Below, in pieces: positions 44,303 through 52,927 of a stretch of 64,000 nucleotides of DNA. The notes beneath the pieces were generated by a model. The model made no database searches and had not been told where the DNA came from. It was given only the letters and a program-made list of their open reading frames with translations. The stretch covers positions 44,532 through 108,531 of the forward strand of contig CAVYVA010000007.1 in NCBI GenBank assembly GCA_963771835.1. The letters run 5' to 3'. Source of the stretch: CAVQCJ01 sp963771835. GTDB lineage: Bacteria; Actinomycetota; Actinomycetes; Prado026. Every line of letters begins with the position of its first letter. Positions within the stretch are counted from its first letter, which is position 1. The position numbers were made by a program, and so were the translations under genes.

Positions 44303-44578
44303 ATGACCACGCTGGCAGTGCGACACACGGTGAACGACTTCGACACATGGAAGGCCGGGTTCGAAGGCCACGACGCGGGGCGCCGCAGTCACGGGGCAAC
44401 CGGCTACCGGGTGCTCCAGGACGGCAACAGCGTTCTCGCCCTGATCGAGTTCCCCGACACGGCGTCCGCGCAGGCCTTCCAGACCGACCCGAGCCTTCGG
44501 GACGCCATGGACAAGGCCGGCGTCGTCGGGACACCCGACATCAGCATCTGGTCCGAGGCATACCAGGAGCAGTACTGA
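44303..44578 (+). CDS. small alpha/beta-barrel (ABM/cyclase-like) protein
   Basis: Protein of 91 residues with a ferredoxin-like dimeric alpha/beta-barrel pattern (LAVRHTVNDFDTWKAGFEGHDAGRR; FPDTASAQAFQTDPSLRDAMDKAGV), as in antibiotic-biosynthesis monooxygenase-like, DUF1330 or cyclase families. Catalytic residues are not evident. ATG 44303 has the best ribosome binding site in the window (AAAGGAGGTCAT). It is followed immediately by the MarR gene, and the pair is controlled by operator copy 3. Possibly acts on an aromatic or toxic compound sensed by MarR; this is inference. Confidence 0.8.
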   Translation: MTTLAVRHTVNDFDTWKAGFEGHDAGRRSHGATGYRVLQDGNSVLALIEFPDTASAQAFQTDPSLRDAMDKAGVVGTPDISIWSEAYQEQY

Positions 44579-45156
44579 GCACCGGGCGAGCGTCCGCGCC
44601 GAAGGGCTCCCAGGCCGGGAGTCCTTCGGCGCGTGCCGCCGCCAGCGGGTTCGAACGGGAGTTCCCCGGCGGCAGTGAGTCGGCCAACGCCTGCATCGTG
44701 GCCATCGTCCAGGTCGGCGAACGGTTCCTCGCCTCCGCCGACAAGGCCCTGCGGCACCACCACCTGTCCAGGGCCGGCCGCGAGGCGCTGGCGGTCCTGG
44801 AGGGCGCCGGTGAGCCACTGTCCCCGACGACCATCGCGGAGCGGCTGATCGTCACCACCGCCAGCGTCACCTCGTTACTGGACACCCTGGAACGGCGTGG
44901 GCTGGTCGAACGCCGACCCGACCCGGGAGACCGGCGCAGGCTGCTCGTGGCGATCACCGACGACGGGCTGGCTCTCGTCGACCAATTCCTGCCGGAAGTG
45001 GTCGCGCTGCAAACCGCGGCCATGGCAGAGCTCACCGAGCCACAACGCCGACAGCTGCTCAAACTGCTCACAACAGTCCGGGCCGGCCTCACCAACCTCG
45101 ACACCGACGCGGTCGTCCGCTCCGCGCCCCGACGGGGCAAGCCCCAACACAGCTGA
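44575..45156 (+). CDS. MarR family regulator (possible CTG start)
   Basis: MarR-type winged-helix regulator of 193 residues: REFPGGSESANACIVAIV, HHHLSRAGREALAVLEGAGEPLSPTTIAERLIVTTASVTSLLDTLERRGLV, DPGDRRRLLVAITDDG (wing). No ATG/GTG/TTG precedes the conserved start, but CTG at 44575 overlaps the stop of the ABM-like gene by 4 bp (CTGA) with AGGAG upstream, matching the GTGA/ATGA/TTGA coupling seen elsewhere here; GTG 44698 would lose the conserved beginning. I infer it binds the three shared elements nearby and autoregulates. Confidence 0.78.
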   Translation: MSTGRASAPKGSQAGSPSARAAASGFEREFPGGSESANACIVAIVQVGERFLASADKALRHHHLSRAGREALAVLEGAGEPLSPTTIAERLIVTTASVTSLLDTLERRGLVERRPDPGDRRRLLVAITDDGLALVDQFLPEVVALQTAAMAELTEPQRRQLLKLLTTVRAGLTNLDTDAVVRSAPRRGKPQHS

Positions 45157-45472
45157 CCAAAGCCCTGCCCGCTCCCGAGCCGTCGCTACGGAGCCGCCGC
45201 TGCCAGGTTCTGCGAGACGACGGCGTGGCCGTGCCCCGACCGGACCTGCCCATGAATGGAAGACCGATAGCTCCATCGACTCCTGAGATCGACTCGCCAG
45301 CGCACCGAAAGCGGATTCGCCGGCGCCCCACCGGACTGGGTACCAATCCGCTGGTCCTTGTTGGCCGCCCAGTCCCGCCGGTGACGTCGGGGATCGCGAC
45401 ATGCCCGATGGGTTAGGCCCCTCGGAGCCCACCCCCGACAATCCGTCGAACGGTGTCTGCCCTGGTCGGTGG
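45157..45472. other. intergenic region between MarR gene and tRNA-Arg, no gene seen
   Basis: 316 bp with no supported gene. Short frames are present but lack ribosome binding sites and sensible products. It has no hairpin or promoter I would stand behind. It lies between the accessory block and a tRNA gene, a common location for integration scars, but no attachment repeat is visible. Confidence 0.5.
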
Positions 45473-45548
45473 TGGTCCCCCTGGCAGGACTTGAACCTGC
45501 GACCCGCGGATTAGAAGTCCGCCGCTCTGTCCACTGAGCTACAGGGGG
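45473..45548 (-). tRNA. tRNA-Arg (anticodon TCT)
   Basis: Cloverleaf on the minus strand: acceptor CCCCCTG pairs with CAGGGGG, D-arm TAGCTCAGTGGACAGAGC, anticodon stem GCGGA/TCCGC with loop CTTCTAA giving anticodon TCT (AGA codon, Arg), T-arm GCAGG TTCAAGT CCTGC. The CCA end is encoded. Confidence 0.95.
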
Positions 45549-45591
45549 TGCGACGAGTCTAGGACCGCCGCCGCACCCCGGCCCGGACGTC

Positions 45592-46560
45592 TCACCCGGC
45601 GAAGTACGGGTCCTGGCCCATCGCCGCGAACGTGGCCAGCGTGGCCGGCGGGTTCTCCACCCGCCAGTCGCAGGCCTTGTTCAGGTTGAAGTACAGGACG
45701 CCGCGGAACCGCGCGTACGCCGGCGTCTGCAGCAGGGCCCGCGCGTCGTTCAGCCAGGCGGCCTTCCGCCCGGCCTGAGCGGGGTCCTCGACCGAGGCGT
45801 ACTCGGCCAGCCACATCTCCTTGCCCGGGTGCGCCTGGGAGAACGTCATGAACCCCGACAGCAGGGTCTGCAGGGAGTTCCAGGGGTTCTGCACGCTCTT
45901 GCGGCACGTGTACCAGTTGTAGGCGTCCACCGCCATGGCGTCGACGACGTCGTCGCCCGGGTACCACTTCGACGCCTGGCGGCGGTCCTTGGGCCCGAGC
46001 TTGTGCGCGAACGCCGTCGTGATCCACATGGTCTTGGCGTTGGTCGCCCCCTCGGCCCGCAGGATCGACACCCACTTGCGCCAGGCGGCGATGTAGTCGG
46101 TCGACGTCCCCAGGGTCGTCTTGGTCGACGCCTCCGGCTCGTGCTGGAGGGTGATGTACATCGGCGCCTGGAAGTCCCGGATCCGGTCCGCCCAGGACAC
46201 CATGTCGTTGTACAGCGCCGACCCGGGCGCGGCGGCCGCGATGGTCGCCCACTTGATCCCGCCGGTCGAGCGGCTGGTCGCCACCGACAGCAGGATCGTG
46301 GTGCCGTCGGCCTTCAAGGCGTTCTCGTACGACGTCGGGAACGGCGAGTCCCAGGAGAGGAAGTCGCGGATCGCGGCGAGGTTGCGCCCGACCTTCGTCT
46401 CGAACACGTGCACCGCGTCGATGGGGGCCTGCGTCCCGGTCGCGTTGACGGTCGCGCCCCAGACGATCGGTGCCGGGGCCGCCCCGGCGTTCATCGGTGC
46501 CACGGCGACGGCCAGGACTGCGACGGACACGGCCGCCACGGACCAGACGGTTCTTCTCAT
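45592..46560 (-). CDS. secreted GH26-like glycoside hydrolase
   Basis: Exported protein of 322 residues with a signal peptide (RRTVWSVAAVSVAVLAVAVAPMNAGA). GH26/mannanase-like TIM barrel: acid/base Glu in LQHEPEAS, nucleophile Glu in WLAEYASVE, and the YPGDDVVDAMAVDAYNWY motif between them. Acts on mannan-like or related beta-glycans; substrate is inferred. ATG 46560 has GGAAGGGG upstream. A paralogue lies at 52928-53941, separated by the two propeller genes. Confidence 0.86.
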   Translation of the reverse strand: MRRTVWSVAAVSVAVLAVAVAPMNAGAAPAPIVWGATVNATGTQAPIDAVHVFETKVGRNLAAIRDFLSWDSPFPTSYENALKADGTTILLSVATSRSTGGIKWATIAAAAPGSALYNDMVSWADRIRDFQAPMYITLQHEPEASTKTTLGTSTDYIAAWRKWVSILRAEGATNAKTMWITTAFAHKLGPKDRRQASKWYPGDDVVDAMAVDAYNWYTCRKSVQNPWNSLQTLLSGFMTFSQAHPGKEMWLAEYASVEDPAQAGRKAAWLNDARALLQTPAYARFRGVLYFNLNKACDWRVENPPATLATFAAMGQDPYFAG

Positions 46561-46777
46561 CCCGGGGGCCCCTTCCCGAGTCGGGTTGCCCGGATGCAAC
46601 ACCTCCGGCCGCCCGGGCACAACCCCTGTTCGGCCGATCAGGTCGGAGGATCACGATCGGGATCGATCCGCTCACTAGCCGTCAAAGTGCTGCTTATCTG
46701 CATCCGCGACCCCCGGATGGGTGCATGCTGGCGCCACTCGGGACCTGGGGCGGGTTCCGTCGGGGTGGAGGGTCGTC

Positions 46778-49591
46778 ATGCGCCGTCGCAAGGCAAGGCA
46801 GCTGGTCGGGACTTTCATCGGCACGGGAGCGCTGGTCGCGGCGTCGTTCGCCGCGGCCCACCCGGCCTCGGCGGTTCCTGCGGCACCGGCCGCGATCTCG
46901 TTCGGCAAGAGCCTGCTGGCGGGTGAGATCTCGACCCGGCCGACCACCTTGCAGTGGGGGCCGGACGGGCGCCTGTACGTGCTCCAGCAGGACGGCACCC
47001 TCTACATCTACAAGGTGGCCAGGAACGGCCCGAACAACTACAAGGTGACGGCCACCGAGACGGTGCTGCTGATCAAGAACATCCCCAACCACGACGACGA
47101 CGGCGCCGTGAACAACACCCTCGGGGTGCGGCAGGCGACCGGCATGATCGTGAAGGGGACCGCCGCCCGTCCGATCGTGTACGTCACCTCCAGCGACCCC
47201 CGGTACGGCGGTGGCCCGCGCGGCGACCTGAACCTGGACACGAACTCCGGGATGGTCTCCAAGCTCACCTGGAACGGGACCGCCTGGTCGAAGTTCGACA
47301 TCGTCCGCGGCCTGCCCCGCTCGGAGGAGAACCACTCGACCAACGGGCTGGCGATCAACGCCGCCGGCACGATGCTCTACGTCGCGCAGGGCGGCAACAC
47401 GAACATGGGCGCGCCCTCGCACGTGTTCGCCGACATGCCGGAGACCGCGCTGTCCGGAGCGATCCTGACCATCGACCTCAACGCGATCGGCACGACGACG
47501 TACGACCTGCCGACGCTGGACGACCCGAACCGGCCGGGCACGGTCGACTCGAACGACCCGTTCGGCGGCGACAACGGCAACAACCAGGCGGTCCAGGTGG
47601 CCGGTGGCCCGGTCCAGGTCTACGCGACCGGCTTCCGGAACCCGTACGACCTGCTGATCTCCAGCAAGGGTGTCATGTACACCGACGACAACGGGCACAA
47701 CGCCGGACAGGGCAACTACCCGGTCAACGAGGGCCCGGCCGGGAACTGCACGAACGCCATCAACGAGCCGGGCGTCACCGGCCCGGACAGTCTGCACGTC
47801 GTCACCAAGGGGTACTACGGCGGACACCCCAACCCGACCCGGGGCAACAAGGCCAACACGTTCAACGGGCAGTCGCCGATCCTGGCTGCCAACCCGATCG
47901 AGTGCGACTACCAGCTGGCCGGCAGCGCGGCACGGCCCGTGCTGTCCACCGACCCGAGCTCGTCCAACGGCATCGCCGAGTACACCGCCTCCAACTTCGG
48001 CGGCGCCATGAAGGGCGACCTGCTGCTCGCGGCGTACGACAACTACGTCGAGCGCATCCAGGTGGACAGCACCGGCACGGTGAACATGGGCAAGACCACG
48101 CTGTTCTCGAACGTCGGCGTGCACCCGCTGGACATCGTCGCGATGAGCGACACCGAGGCGTTCCCGGGCACGATCTGGGTCGCCGACGTCGGCAACCAGA
48201 ACATCTACGTCTACGAGCCGTCCGACTTCGGCGGTGGCGGCGGCGGGACCTGCACGGGCGTGTACAGCACCTCGCTCGACGAGGACGGCGACGGCTTCAC
48301 CAACGCCGACGAGATCGACAACGGCACCGACCCGTGCTCGGCCGGCGACGCCCCGCACGACTGGGACGGCGACCACGTCTCCGACCTGAACGACCCGGAC
48401 GACGACAACGACGGGATCGCCGACACCTCCGACCCGTTCGCGATCGACGCGACGAACGGGCTGGGCAAGTCGCTGCCCGCGTCGTACAACTTCGACAGCA
48501 CGTTCGGCGGGCTGCTCGACATGGGCTTCACCGGACTGATGACGAACGGCACCGCCGACTACCGGACGCTCTACGACCCGACCAAGCTGACGGCCGGCGG
48601 CGCCCCCGGCGTGCTCACGATCGACCAGCTGTCGGCGGGCAACGCCTCGACCGGGACCCAGTCGTACGGGTTCCAGTTCGGCGTGGCCCCGGGCACGAAG
48701 CCGTTCACGGCGCACACCCGGATCGTCTCGCCGTGGGCCGGCACGACTGCGGTCCCCGGGCAGTACATCGGCCTCCAGGTGGGCACCGGCACCCAGAGCG
48801 ACTACGTCGAGGTCGCGCTCACCGGCGACTCCGGCGGCGGGGCGCTCGCCATCAGCAAGATCGGCGGCGTGCTCACCAGCTCGGCGGTGACGCCGATCAC
48901 CCTGCCGGGGCCGGACCAGGTCGAGCTCTACCTCGACGTCAACCCGACCGCGCACACGGTGCAGCCGGCGTTCCAGACCGTCACCGGCGGGGTGACCGGG
49001 GCCGTGCAGACCATCGGCAGCCCGATCACGGTGCCGGCGTCCTGGCTGGACGGGCACACCGGGGTGGCCGTCGGCCTCCTCGGCACCTCGCCCGCCATCG
49101 ACCCGCTGTCCGGGACGTGGGACCTGATCGAAGCCACGGTCGACGGCGCCAGCGCCACGTCCCAGCCCGACCTGACGATCAAGAAGAGCGGCGACGCCAC
49201 CGCGCTCGGCAACAACATCTACAACACCACCGGCGTCGGCCAGACCCGCACCGTCACGACCGCGCGGGGCACGTCGAAGACCTTCGTCATCAAGATCTGG
49301 AACGACAGCTCGAGCCCGGACACCTACCTGGTCAAGGGTGCCGGGACGCAGACCGGGTTCACGGTCAAGTACCTCAAGGGCGCCAGCGGGACGACGGACA
49401 TCACCGCAGCGGTGCTCGCCGGGACCTACAAGACCGCGAGCATCAACGCCGGTGGCGGGGTGGTCATCAGGATGGTGGTGACGATCGCGGCCAACGCCGC
49501 GACCGGCGTCACCAGGGACTTCCTGGTCACGGCCACGTCGAGCCGCGACTCCAGCGCGAAGGACGCCGTTGACGGCCAGCTGAAGACCTGA
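46778..49591 (+). CDS. secreted sugar-dehydrogenase-like propeller with calcium repeats and C-terminal module
   Basis: Large exported protein of 937 residues. Order: signal peptide; six-bladed glucose/sorbosone-dehydrogenase-like propeller (residues ~40-485: GPDGRLYVLQQDGTLYIY, NHSTNGLAINAAGTMLYVAQGG, ATGFRNPYDLLI); thrombospondin type-3-like Ca-binding repeats (DEDGDGFTNADEIDNGTDP and DWDGDHVSDLNDPDDDNDG); a beta-sandwich of ~280 residues; and a C-terminal ~140-residue module (GNNIYNTTGVGQTR..) shared with the next gene. A PQQ-type cofactor site cannot be confirmed. ATG 46778 has GGAGG. Divergent from the GH26 gene. Confidence 0.83.
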   Translation: MRRRKARQLVGTFIGTGALVAASFAAAHPASAVPAAPAAISFGKSLLAGEISTRPTTLQWGPDGRLYVLQQDGTLYIYKVARNGPNNYKVTATETVLLIKNIPNHDDDGAVNNTLGVRQATGMIVKGTAARPIVYVTSSDPRYGGGPRGDLNLDTNSGMVSKLTWNGTAWSKFDIVRGLPRSEENHSTNGLAINAAGTMLYVAQGGNTNMGAPSHVFADMPETALSGAILTIDLNAIGTTTYDLPTLDDPNRPGTVDSNDPFGGDNGNNQAVQVAGGPVQVYATGFRNPYDLLISSKGVMYTDDNGHNAGQGNYPVNEGPAGNCTNAINEPGVTGPDSLHVVTKGYYGGHPNPTRGNKANTFNGQSPILAANPIECDYQLAGSAARPVLSTDPSSSNGIAEYTASNFGGAMKGDLLLAAYDNYVERIQVDSTGTVNMGKTTLFSNVGVHPLDIVAMSDTEAFPGTIWVADVGNQNIYVYEPSDFGGGGGGTCTGVYSTSLDEDGDGFTNADEIDNGTDPCSAGDAPHDWDGDHVSDLNDPDDDNDGIADTSDPFAIDATNGLGKSLPASYNFDSTFGGLLDMGFTGLMTNGTADYRTLYDPTKLTAGGAPGVLTIDQLSAGNASTGTQSYGFQFGVAPGTKPFTAHTRIVSPWAGTTAVPGQYIGLQVGTGTQSDYVEVALTGDSGGGALAISKIGGVLTSSAVTPITLPGPDQVELYLDVNPTAHTVQPAFQTVTGGVTGAVQTIGSPITVPASWLDGHTGVAVGLLGTSPAIDPLSGTWDLIEATVDGASATSQPDLTIKKSGDATALGNNIYNTTGVGQTRTVTTARGTSKTFVIKIWNDSSSPDTYLVKGAGTQTGFTVKYLKGASGTTDITAAVLAGTYKTASINAGGGVVIRMVVTIAANAATGVTRDFLVTATSSRDSSAKDAVDGQLKT

Positions 49592-49607
49592 GGAGCATGA
49601 GGGCGCG

Positions 49608-51047
49608 ATGAACCGCCGCGGAGCTGTCCTCCTGGTCGTCGCCGTGAGCCTGCTCGCGGCGACGGCGCCCCCGCTGGCCGCGCTGGCCGCCGGGGGCACG
49701 GCCGGCCCGGCCGCGGCGGCAGCCACGGCCAACGGCACCTGGACGACCGAGCAGCCCAGCGGCTTCAACCGCCAGGAGGTCACCTACGTCACGGTCGGCT
49801 CGAAGATCTACCTCGCGGGCGGCAAGTCGACGGTCCAGCAGGCGTTCGACCCGGTGAGCCACACCTGGAGCACGGTGGCGCCGCTACCGGTGGCGATGGA
49901 CCACATCGGCGCGGTCGCGCTGAACAACAAGATCTACTACGTCGGCGGCCTGGACGGTTACCCCGGCACCGGCGTGAGCTACGGCACCGTGTACATCTAC
50001 GATCCGGCGACCGACTCGATCACGTCCGGGGCCTCGCTCCCCGGCGGGCGGGACCGGGGCGCAGCCGGCATCGCCGTCTACCAGGGCAAGATCTACCTGG
50101 CCGGCGGCTTCCACTCTGGTTCCACCGTCGCCTTCTTCGACGTGTACGACCCGGTCGCCAACACCTGGACGTCGCTGCCCGACCTGCCCGAGCGCCGCGA
50201 CCACGTCGCCGCTGCCGTCGTCGGCGACCGCATGTACGTGATCGGCGGCCGCCGGTACGGAAACAGCGTTCAGCCGCAGAACGACGCCTACGACTTCCTC
50301 ACCGGCAAGTGGGTCACCGGGCTGGCGCCGATCCCGACGCTGCGCGCGGGCATGGCCACCGCCGTCGTCGGCAGCGAGATCCTCACGATCGGCGGGGAGT
50401 GCTGCGGCTCCACGTACAACCAGGTCGAGGCGTACGACACGAGCACGGACACCTGGCGCGAGCTGACGCCGATGCCGACGTCGCGGCACGGGATCATGGC
50501 GGCGCTCTACAACGGCAGCTTCTACATCGCCGACGGCGGCACCCGGATGGGTGGCGGTGGCCAGACCGACATCCAGGAGGTCCTGTCCCTGTCCGGCGGC
50601 CCGCCACCGCCGACCGGCCGGCCCGACTGCCGCGTCCGGCTGTCCACGGAGTCCAAGCTCACCGGCAACAACGTCTACAACACGACGGGCGCCGGTCAGA
50701 CCCGGGCCACGACCACGACCGCGACGACCACCACGTTCGTGCTCTCGCTGCAGAACGACGCCACTTTCGCGGACGCGCTCACCCTGCGCGCACCGGGGAC
50801 GGCCGCACCGTTCACGGTCCGCTACCTGATGGGCACCAGCGGGACGACGGACATCACCGCGGCCGTGGTGGCCGGGACGTACAAGACGGCGAGCGTCGCG
50901 CCCGGGGCGCTGAAGGCGTTCCGGCTCCAGGTGACGGTGGCCGGGGGCACGGCGAGCGGGACCACCGGGACCTGGCTGGCCACAGCCGGCTCGGTCACCG
51001 ACCCGGCGACGACCGACGCCTGCGCCGCCCAGCTGACCGTCGGCTGA
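49608..51047 (+). CDS. secreted Kelch-repeat protein with the same C-terminal module
   Basis: Exported protein of 479 residues: signal peptide (AVLLVVAVSLLAATAPPLAALAA), six Kelch blades (SKIYLAGGKS, NNKIYYVGGLDG, GKIYLAGGFHS, GDRMYVIGGRR, GSEILTIGGE, GSFYIADGG), then a ~135-residue C-terminal module starting LTGNNVYNTTGAGQTR that is clearly homologous to that of the upstream gene. Kelch propellers bind glycans or act as galactose-oxidase-like enzymes; the radical-copper residues (Tyr-Cys crosslink) are not apparent. It follows the upstream gene by 17 bp; likely one operon. Extracellular glycan-related role is inferred. Confidence 0.84.
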   Translation: MNRRGAVLLVVAVSLLAATAPPLAALAAGGTAGPAAAAATANGTWTTEQPSGFNRQEVTYVTVGSKIYLAGGKSTVQQAFDPVSHTWSTVAPLPVAMDHIGAVALNNKIYYVGGLDGYPGTGVSYGTVYIYDPATDSITSGASLPGGRDRGAAGIAVYQGKIYLAGGFHSGSTVAFFDVYDPVANTWTSLPDLPERRDHVAAAVVGDRMYVIGGRRYGNSVQPQNDAYDFLTGKWVTGLAPIPTLRAGMATAVVGSEILTIGGECCGSTYNQVEAYDTSTDTWRELTPMPTSRHGIMAALYNGSFYIADGGTRMGGGGQTDIQEVLSLSGGPPPPTGRPDCRVRLSTESKLTGNNVYNTTGAGQTRATTTTATTTTFVLSLQNDATFADALTLRAPGTAAPFTVRYLMGTSGTTDITAAVVAGTYKTASVAPGALKAFRLQVTVAGGTASGTTGTWLATAGSVTDPATTDACAAQLTVG

Positions 51048-51130
51048 CCACCCGGCTGACGCTCGACCACGCGGTCGACGCCGCGCCGCCCGCACGCGGG
51101 CGGGCGGGCCGGTTCGATAGCCTCGCCGCC

Positions 51131-51775
51131 ATGACGAACGACGGGCGCCTGGTCTGGATCGACTGCGAGATGACCGGGCTCGACCTCGACCGCGACGCTC
51201 TGGTGGAGATCGCCGCGGTCGTCACGGACTCCGACCTCAACGTCCTCGGCGAGGGGGTGGACATCGTCATCCGGCCCCCGGACGCCTCCTTGGTCGACAT
51301 GAACCAGGTCGTCGTCGACATGCACACCGCCTCGGGGCTGCTGGCCGAGCTGCCGGCCGGTCTGACGCTGGCCGACGCCGAGGCCCAGGTCCTGGCCTAC
51401 ATCCGCGAGCACGTCCCGGAGCCACGGAAGGCACCCCTGGCCGGCAGCTCGGTCTACACCGACCGCGGCTTCATCGCCAGGGACCTGCCGGGGCTGGACG
51501 CCCACCTGCACTACCGGCTCGTCGACGTCTCGACGATCAAGGAGCTGTCCCGGCGCTGGTTCCCCCGGGCGTACTTCGCGGCTCCGGCCAAGCACGGCGG
51601 CCACCGGGCCCTCGCCGACATCCTCGAGAGCATCGAGGAGCTCAGGTACTACCGCGAGGCCGTGTTCGTGCCGGCGCCGGGCCCCGACAGCTCGATGGCC
51701 CGGGAGATCGCCGCGCGGTTCGGCCCGCCGCCGAACGAGGAGCCGACGGCCGTCGAGCCGCCGCCGGAGGCCTGA
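51131..51775 (+). CDS. orn: oligoribonuclease
   Basis: DEDDh 3'-5' exoribonuclease of 214 residues that degrades 2-5-nt RNA fragments and pGpG from c-di-GMP turnover. Visible: VWIDCEMTGLDL (D and E), DMHTASGL, SVYTDRGFIARDLP (Asp), LHYRLVDVSTIKEL, and KHGGHRALADI (His and final Asp). The residue before the DRGF motif is usually Asn (NSI) but is Ser-Ser-Val here. The C-terminus has an extra ~20-residue acidic/Pro tail. tRNA-His follows 68 bp downstream, a frequent arrangement in actinobacteria. Confidence 0.94.
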   Translation: MTNDGRLVWIDCEMTGLDLDRDALVEIAAVVTDSDLNVLGEGVDIVIRPPDASLVDMNQVVVDMHTASGLLAELPAGLTLADAEAQVLAYIREHVPEPRKAPLAGSSVYTDRGFIARDLPGLDAHLHYRLVDVSTIKELSRRWFPRAYFAAPAKHGGHRALADILESIEELRYYREAVFVPAPGPDSSMAREIAARFGPPPNEEPTAVEPPPEA

Positions 51776-51843
51776 ACGCAGGTCCGGGTCGACCACGGAC
51801 CCTTGTACACTGCTTCGGCCGCTGCAGGTCGGCGGCACGCATG

Positions 51844-51919
51844 GTGGGTGTAGCTCAGCTGGTAGAGCACCTGGTTGTGGTCCAGGGGGTCGCGGGTTCA
51901 AGTCCCGTCACTCACCCCA
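51844..51919 (+). tRNA. tRNA-His (anticodon GTG)
   Basis: Acceptor GTGGGTG pairs with CACTCAC, with the extra G at 51843 (-1) opposite the C discriminator, typical of tRNA-His. D-arm TAGCTCAGCTGGTAGAGC, anticodon stem CCTGG/CCAGG with loop TTGTGGT (anticodon GTG), T-arm GCGGG TTCAAGT CCCGT. CCA is encoded. Confidence 0.95.
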
Positions 51920-52422
51920 AGCGAACCTGGTTCCCGGTTCCGCCCCGGGATCCACGCCCGGACCGAGCGCCGGTAGGCCTCGTACTGCGTCCCGTACCGC
52001 CGTCGCAGCGCCGGCTCCTCGTACCACCGCACGAACGACGCCGTCGCCGCCCAGACCACGGCCGCGTACGCCAGCAGGACCGGCCGCGCCAGCAGCATCG
52101 CCTGGCCGACGATCAGCGCGACGACGGCGACGTACATGGGGTTGCGCACATAGCGGTACAGGCCGCCGACGACCAGCTCCTCGGTCGGCGCGACCGGGGC
52201 CGGGGTTCCGCGTCCCTCGAGCACGAACCGGGCGAACGACGCGATCAGCGCGCCCGCCCCGGCCACGACCAGCACGACGCCGACCAGCCGTACGACCACG
52301 TACCACCCCGGCGCCGACCCGCTGGACCAGCCTGTGAGCAGCCAGGGCACGACTGCGGCCACCACGACGGGCGCGACGACGAAGAAGACCGCGCTCCCGG
52401 CCGCCGCCCGCGCTGTCTGCAC
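51898..52422 (-). CDS. isoprenylcysteine carboxyl methyltransferase-like membrane protein
   Basis: Membrane methyltransferase-like protein (ICMT/PEMT group) of 174 residues with four predicted helices and the C-terminal signature VGGLYRYVRNPMYVAVVALIVG followed by WYEEPALRRRYGTQYEAYR. These are SAM-dependent methyltransferases or related reductases; the substrate is unknown in bacteria. Its last ~7 codons overlap the 3' end of tRNA-His on the opposite strand by 22 bp. That overlap is unusual but the stop is unambiguous. A start at 52422 with CAGACAG is used. Confidence 0.8.
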   Translation of the reverse strand: MQTARAAAGSAVFFVVAPVVVAAVVPWLLTGWSSGSAPGWYVVVRLVGVVLVVAGAGALIASFARFVLEGRGTPAPVAPTEELVVGGLYRYVRNPMYVAVVALIVGQAMLLARPVLLAYAAVVWAATASFVRWYEEPALRRRYGTQYEAYRRSVRAWIPGRNREPGSLGVSDGT

Positions 52423-52472
52423 GGCACCACCCTGGCACGTTGTTCGGCGAGCGCCCGTGCTTGTATGAAGCC

Positions 52473-52919
52473 ATGCCTGTCGACGGCGTGTACGAACCCA
52501 GCCCCACGGACTTCGTCCGCGAACAGGTCGAGCAGTACGAGCGCTCCGGCGGCACCGAGGCCAACACCCGGCACGGCTACCCGGTGGTCATCCTCAGCAC
52601 CCGCGGAGCCCGGACGGGCAAGATCCGCAAGAACCCGCTGATGCGCGTCGAGCACGACGGGAGATACGCGGTTGTCGCGTCGATGGGCGGCGCGCCGAAG
52701 CACCCGACCTGGTACTACAACGTCGTCGCCGACCCGCACGTGGTGCTGCAGGATGGCCCGCACCCGCAGGACATGGTCGCCCACGAGGCGCACGGCGCGG
52801 AGAAGGAGCTGTGGTGGGAGCGCGCGGTCGCGGCGTTCCCGCCGTACGCCGAGTACCAGCTCAAGACCGAGCGCCTGATCCCCCTCTTCGTCCTCGAGCC
52901 GGGACCCACGGTCCAGTAG
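52473..52919 (+). CDS. nitroreductase family deazaflavin-dependent oxidoreductase
   Basis: F420-dependent Ddn-like protein of 148 residues: MPVDGVYEPSPTDFVREQVEQYE at the N-terminus, GYPVVILSTRGARTGKIRKNPLMRVEHDG, HPTWYYNVVADPHVVLQDG, YQLKTERLIPLFVLEP. These segments are diagnostic of the nitroreductase family deazaflavin-dependent oxidoreductases of actinobacteria. They reduce quinones or nitroheterocycles using F420H2. ATG 52473 starts the conserved region. It is divergent from the ICMT-like gene. Confidence 0.9.
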   Translation: MPVDGVYEPSPTDFVREQVEQYERSGGTEANTRHGYPVVILSTRGARTGKIRKNPLMRVEHDGRYAVVASMGGAPKHPTWYYNVVADPHVVLQDGPHPQDMVAHEAHGAEKELWWERAVAAFPPYAEYQLKTERLIPLFVLEPGPTVQ

Positions 52920-52927
52920 CGCAGCGC

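Noticed and set aside
41422..45548. Integrative element with attachment sites at tRNA-Arg
   Set aside because: No integrase and no repeated tRNA 3' end were found; only base composition supports transfer.
46694..49783. A 1029-residue antisense frame opposite the sugar-dehydrogenase-like propeller
   Set aside because: Its product is Arg/Val/Gly-rich low-complexity sequence, mirrored from the real gene, with no ribosome binding site.
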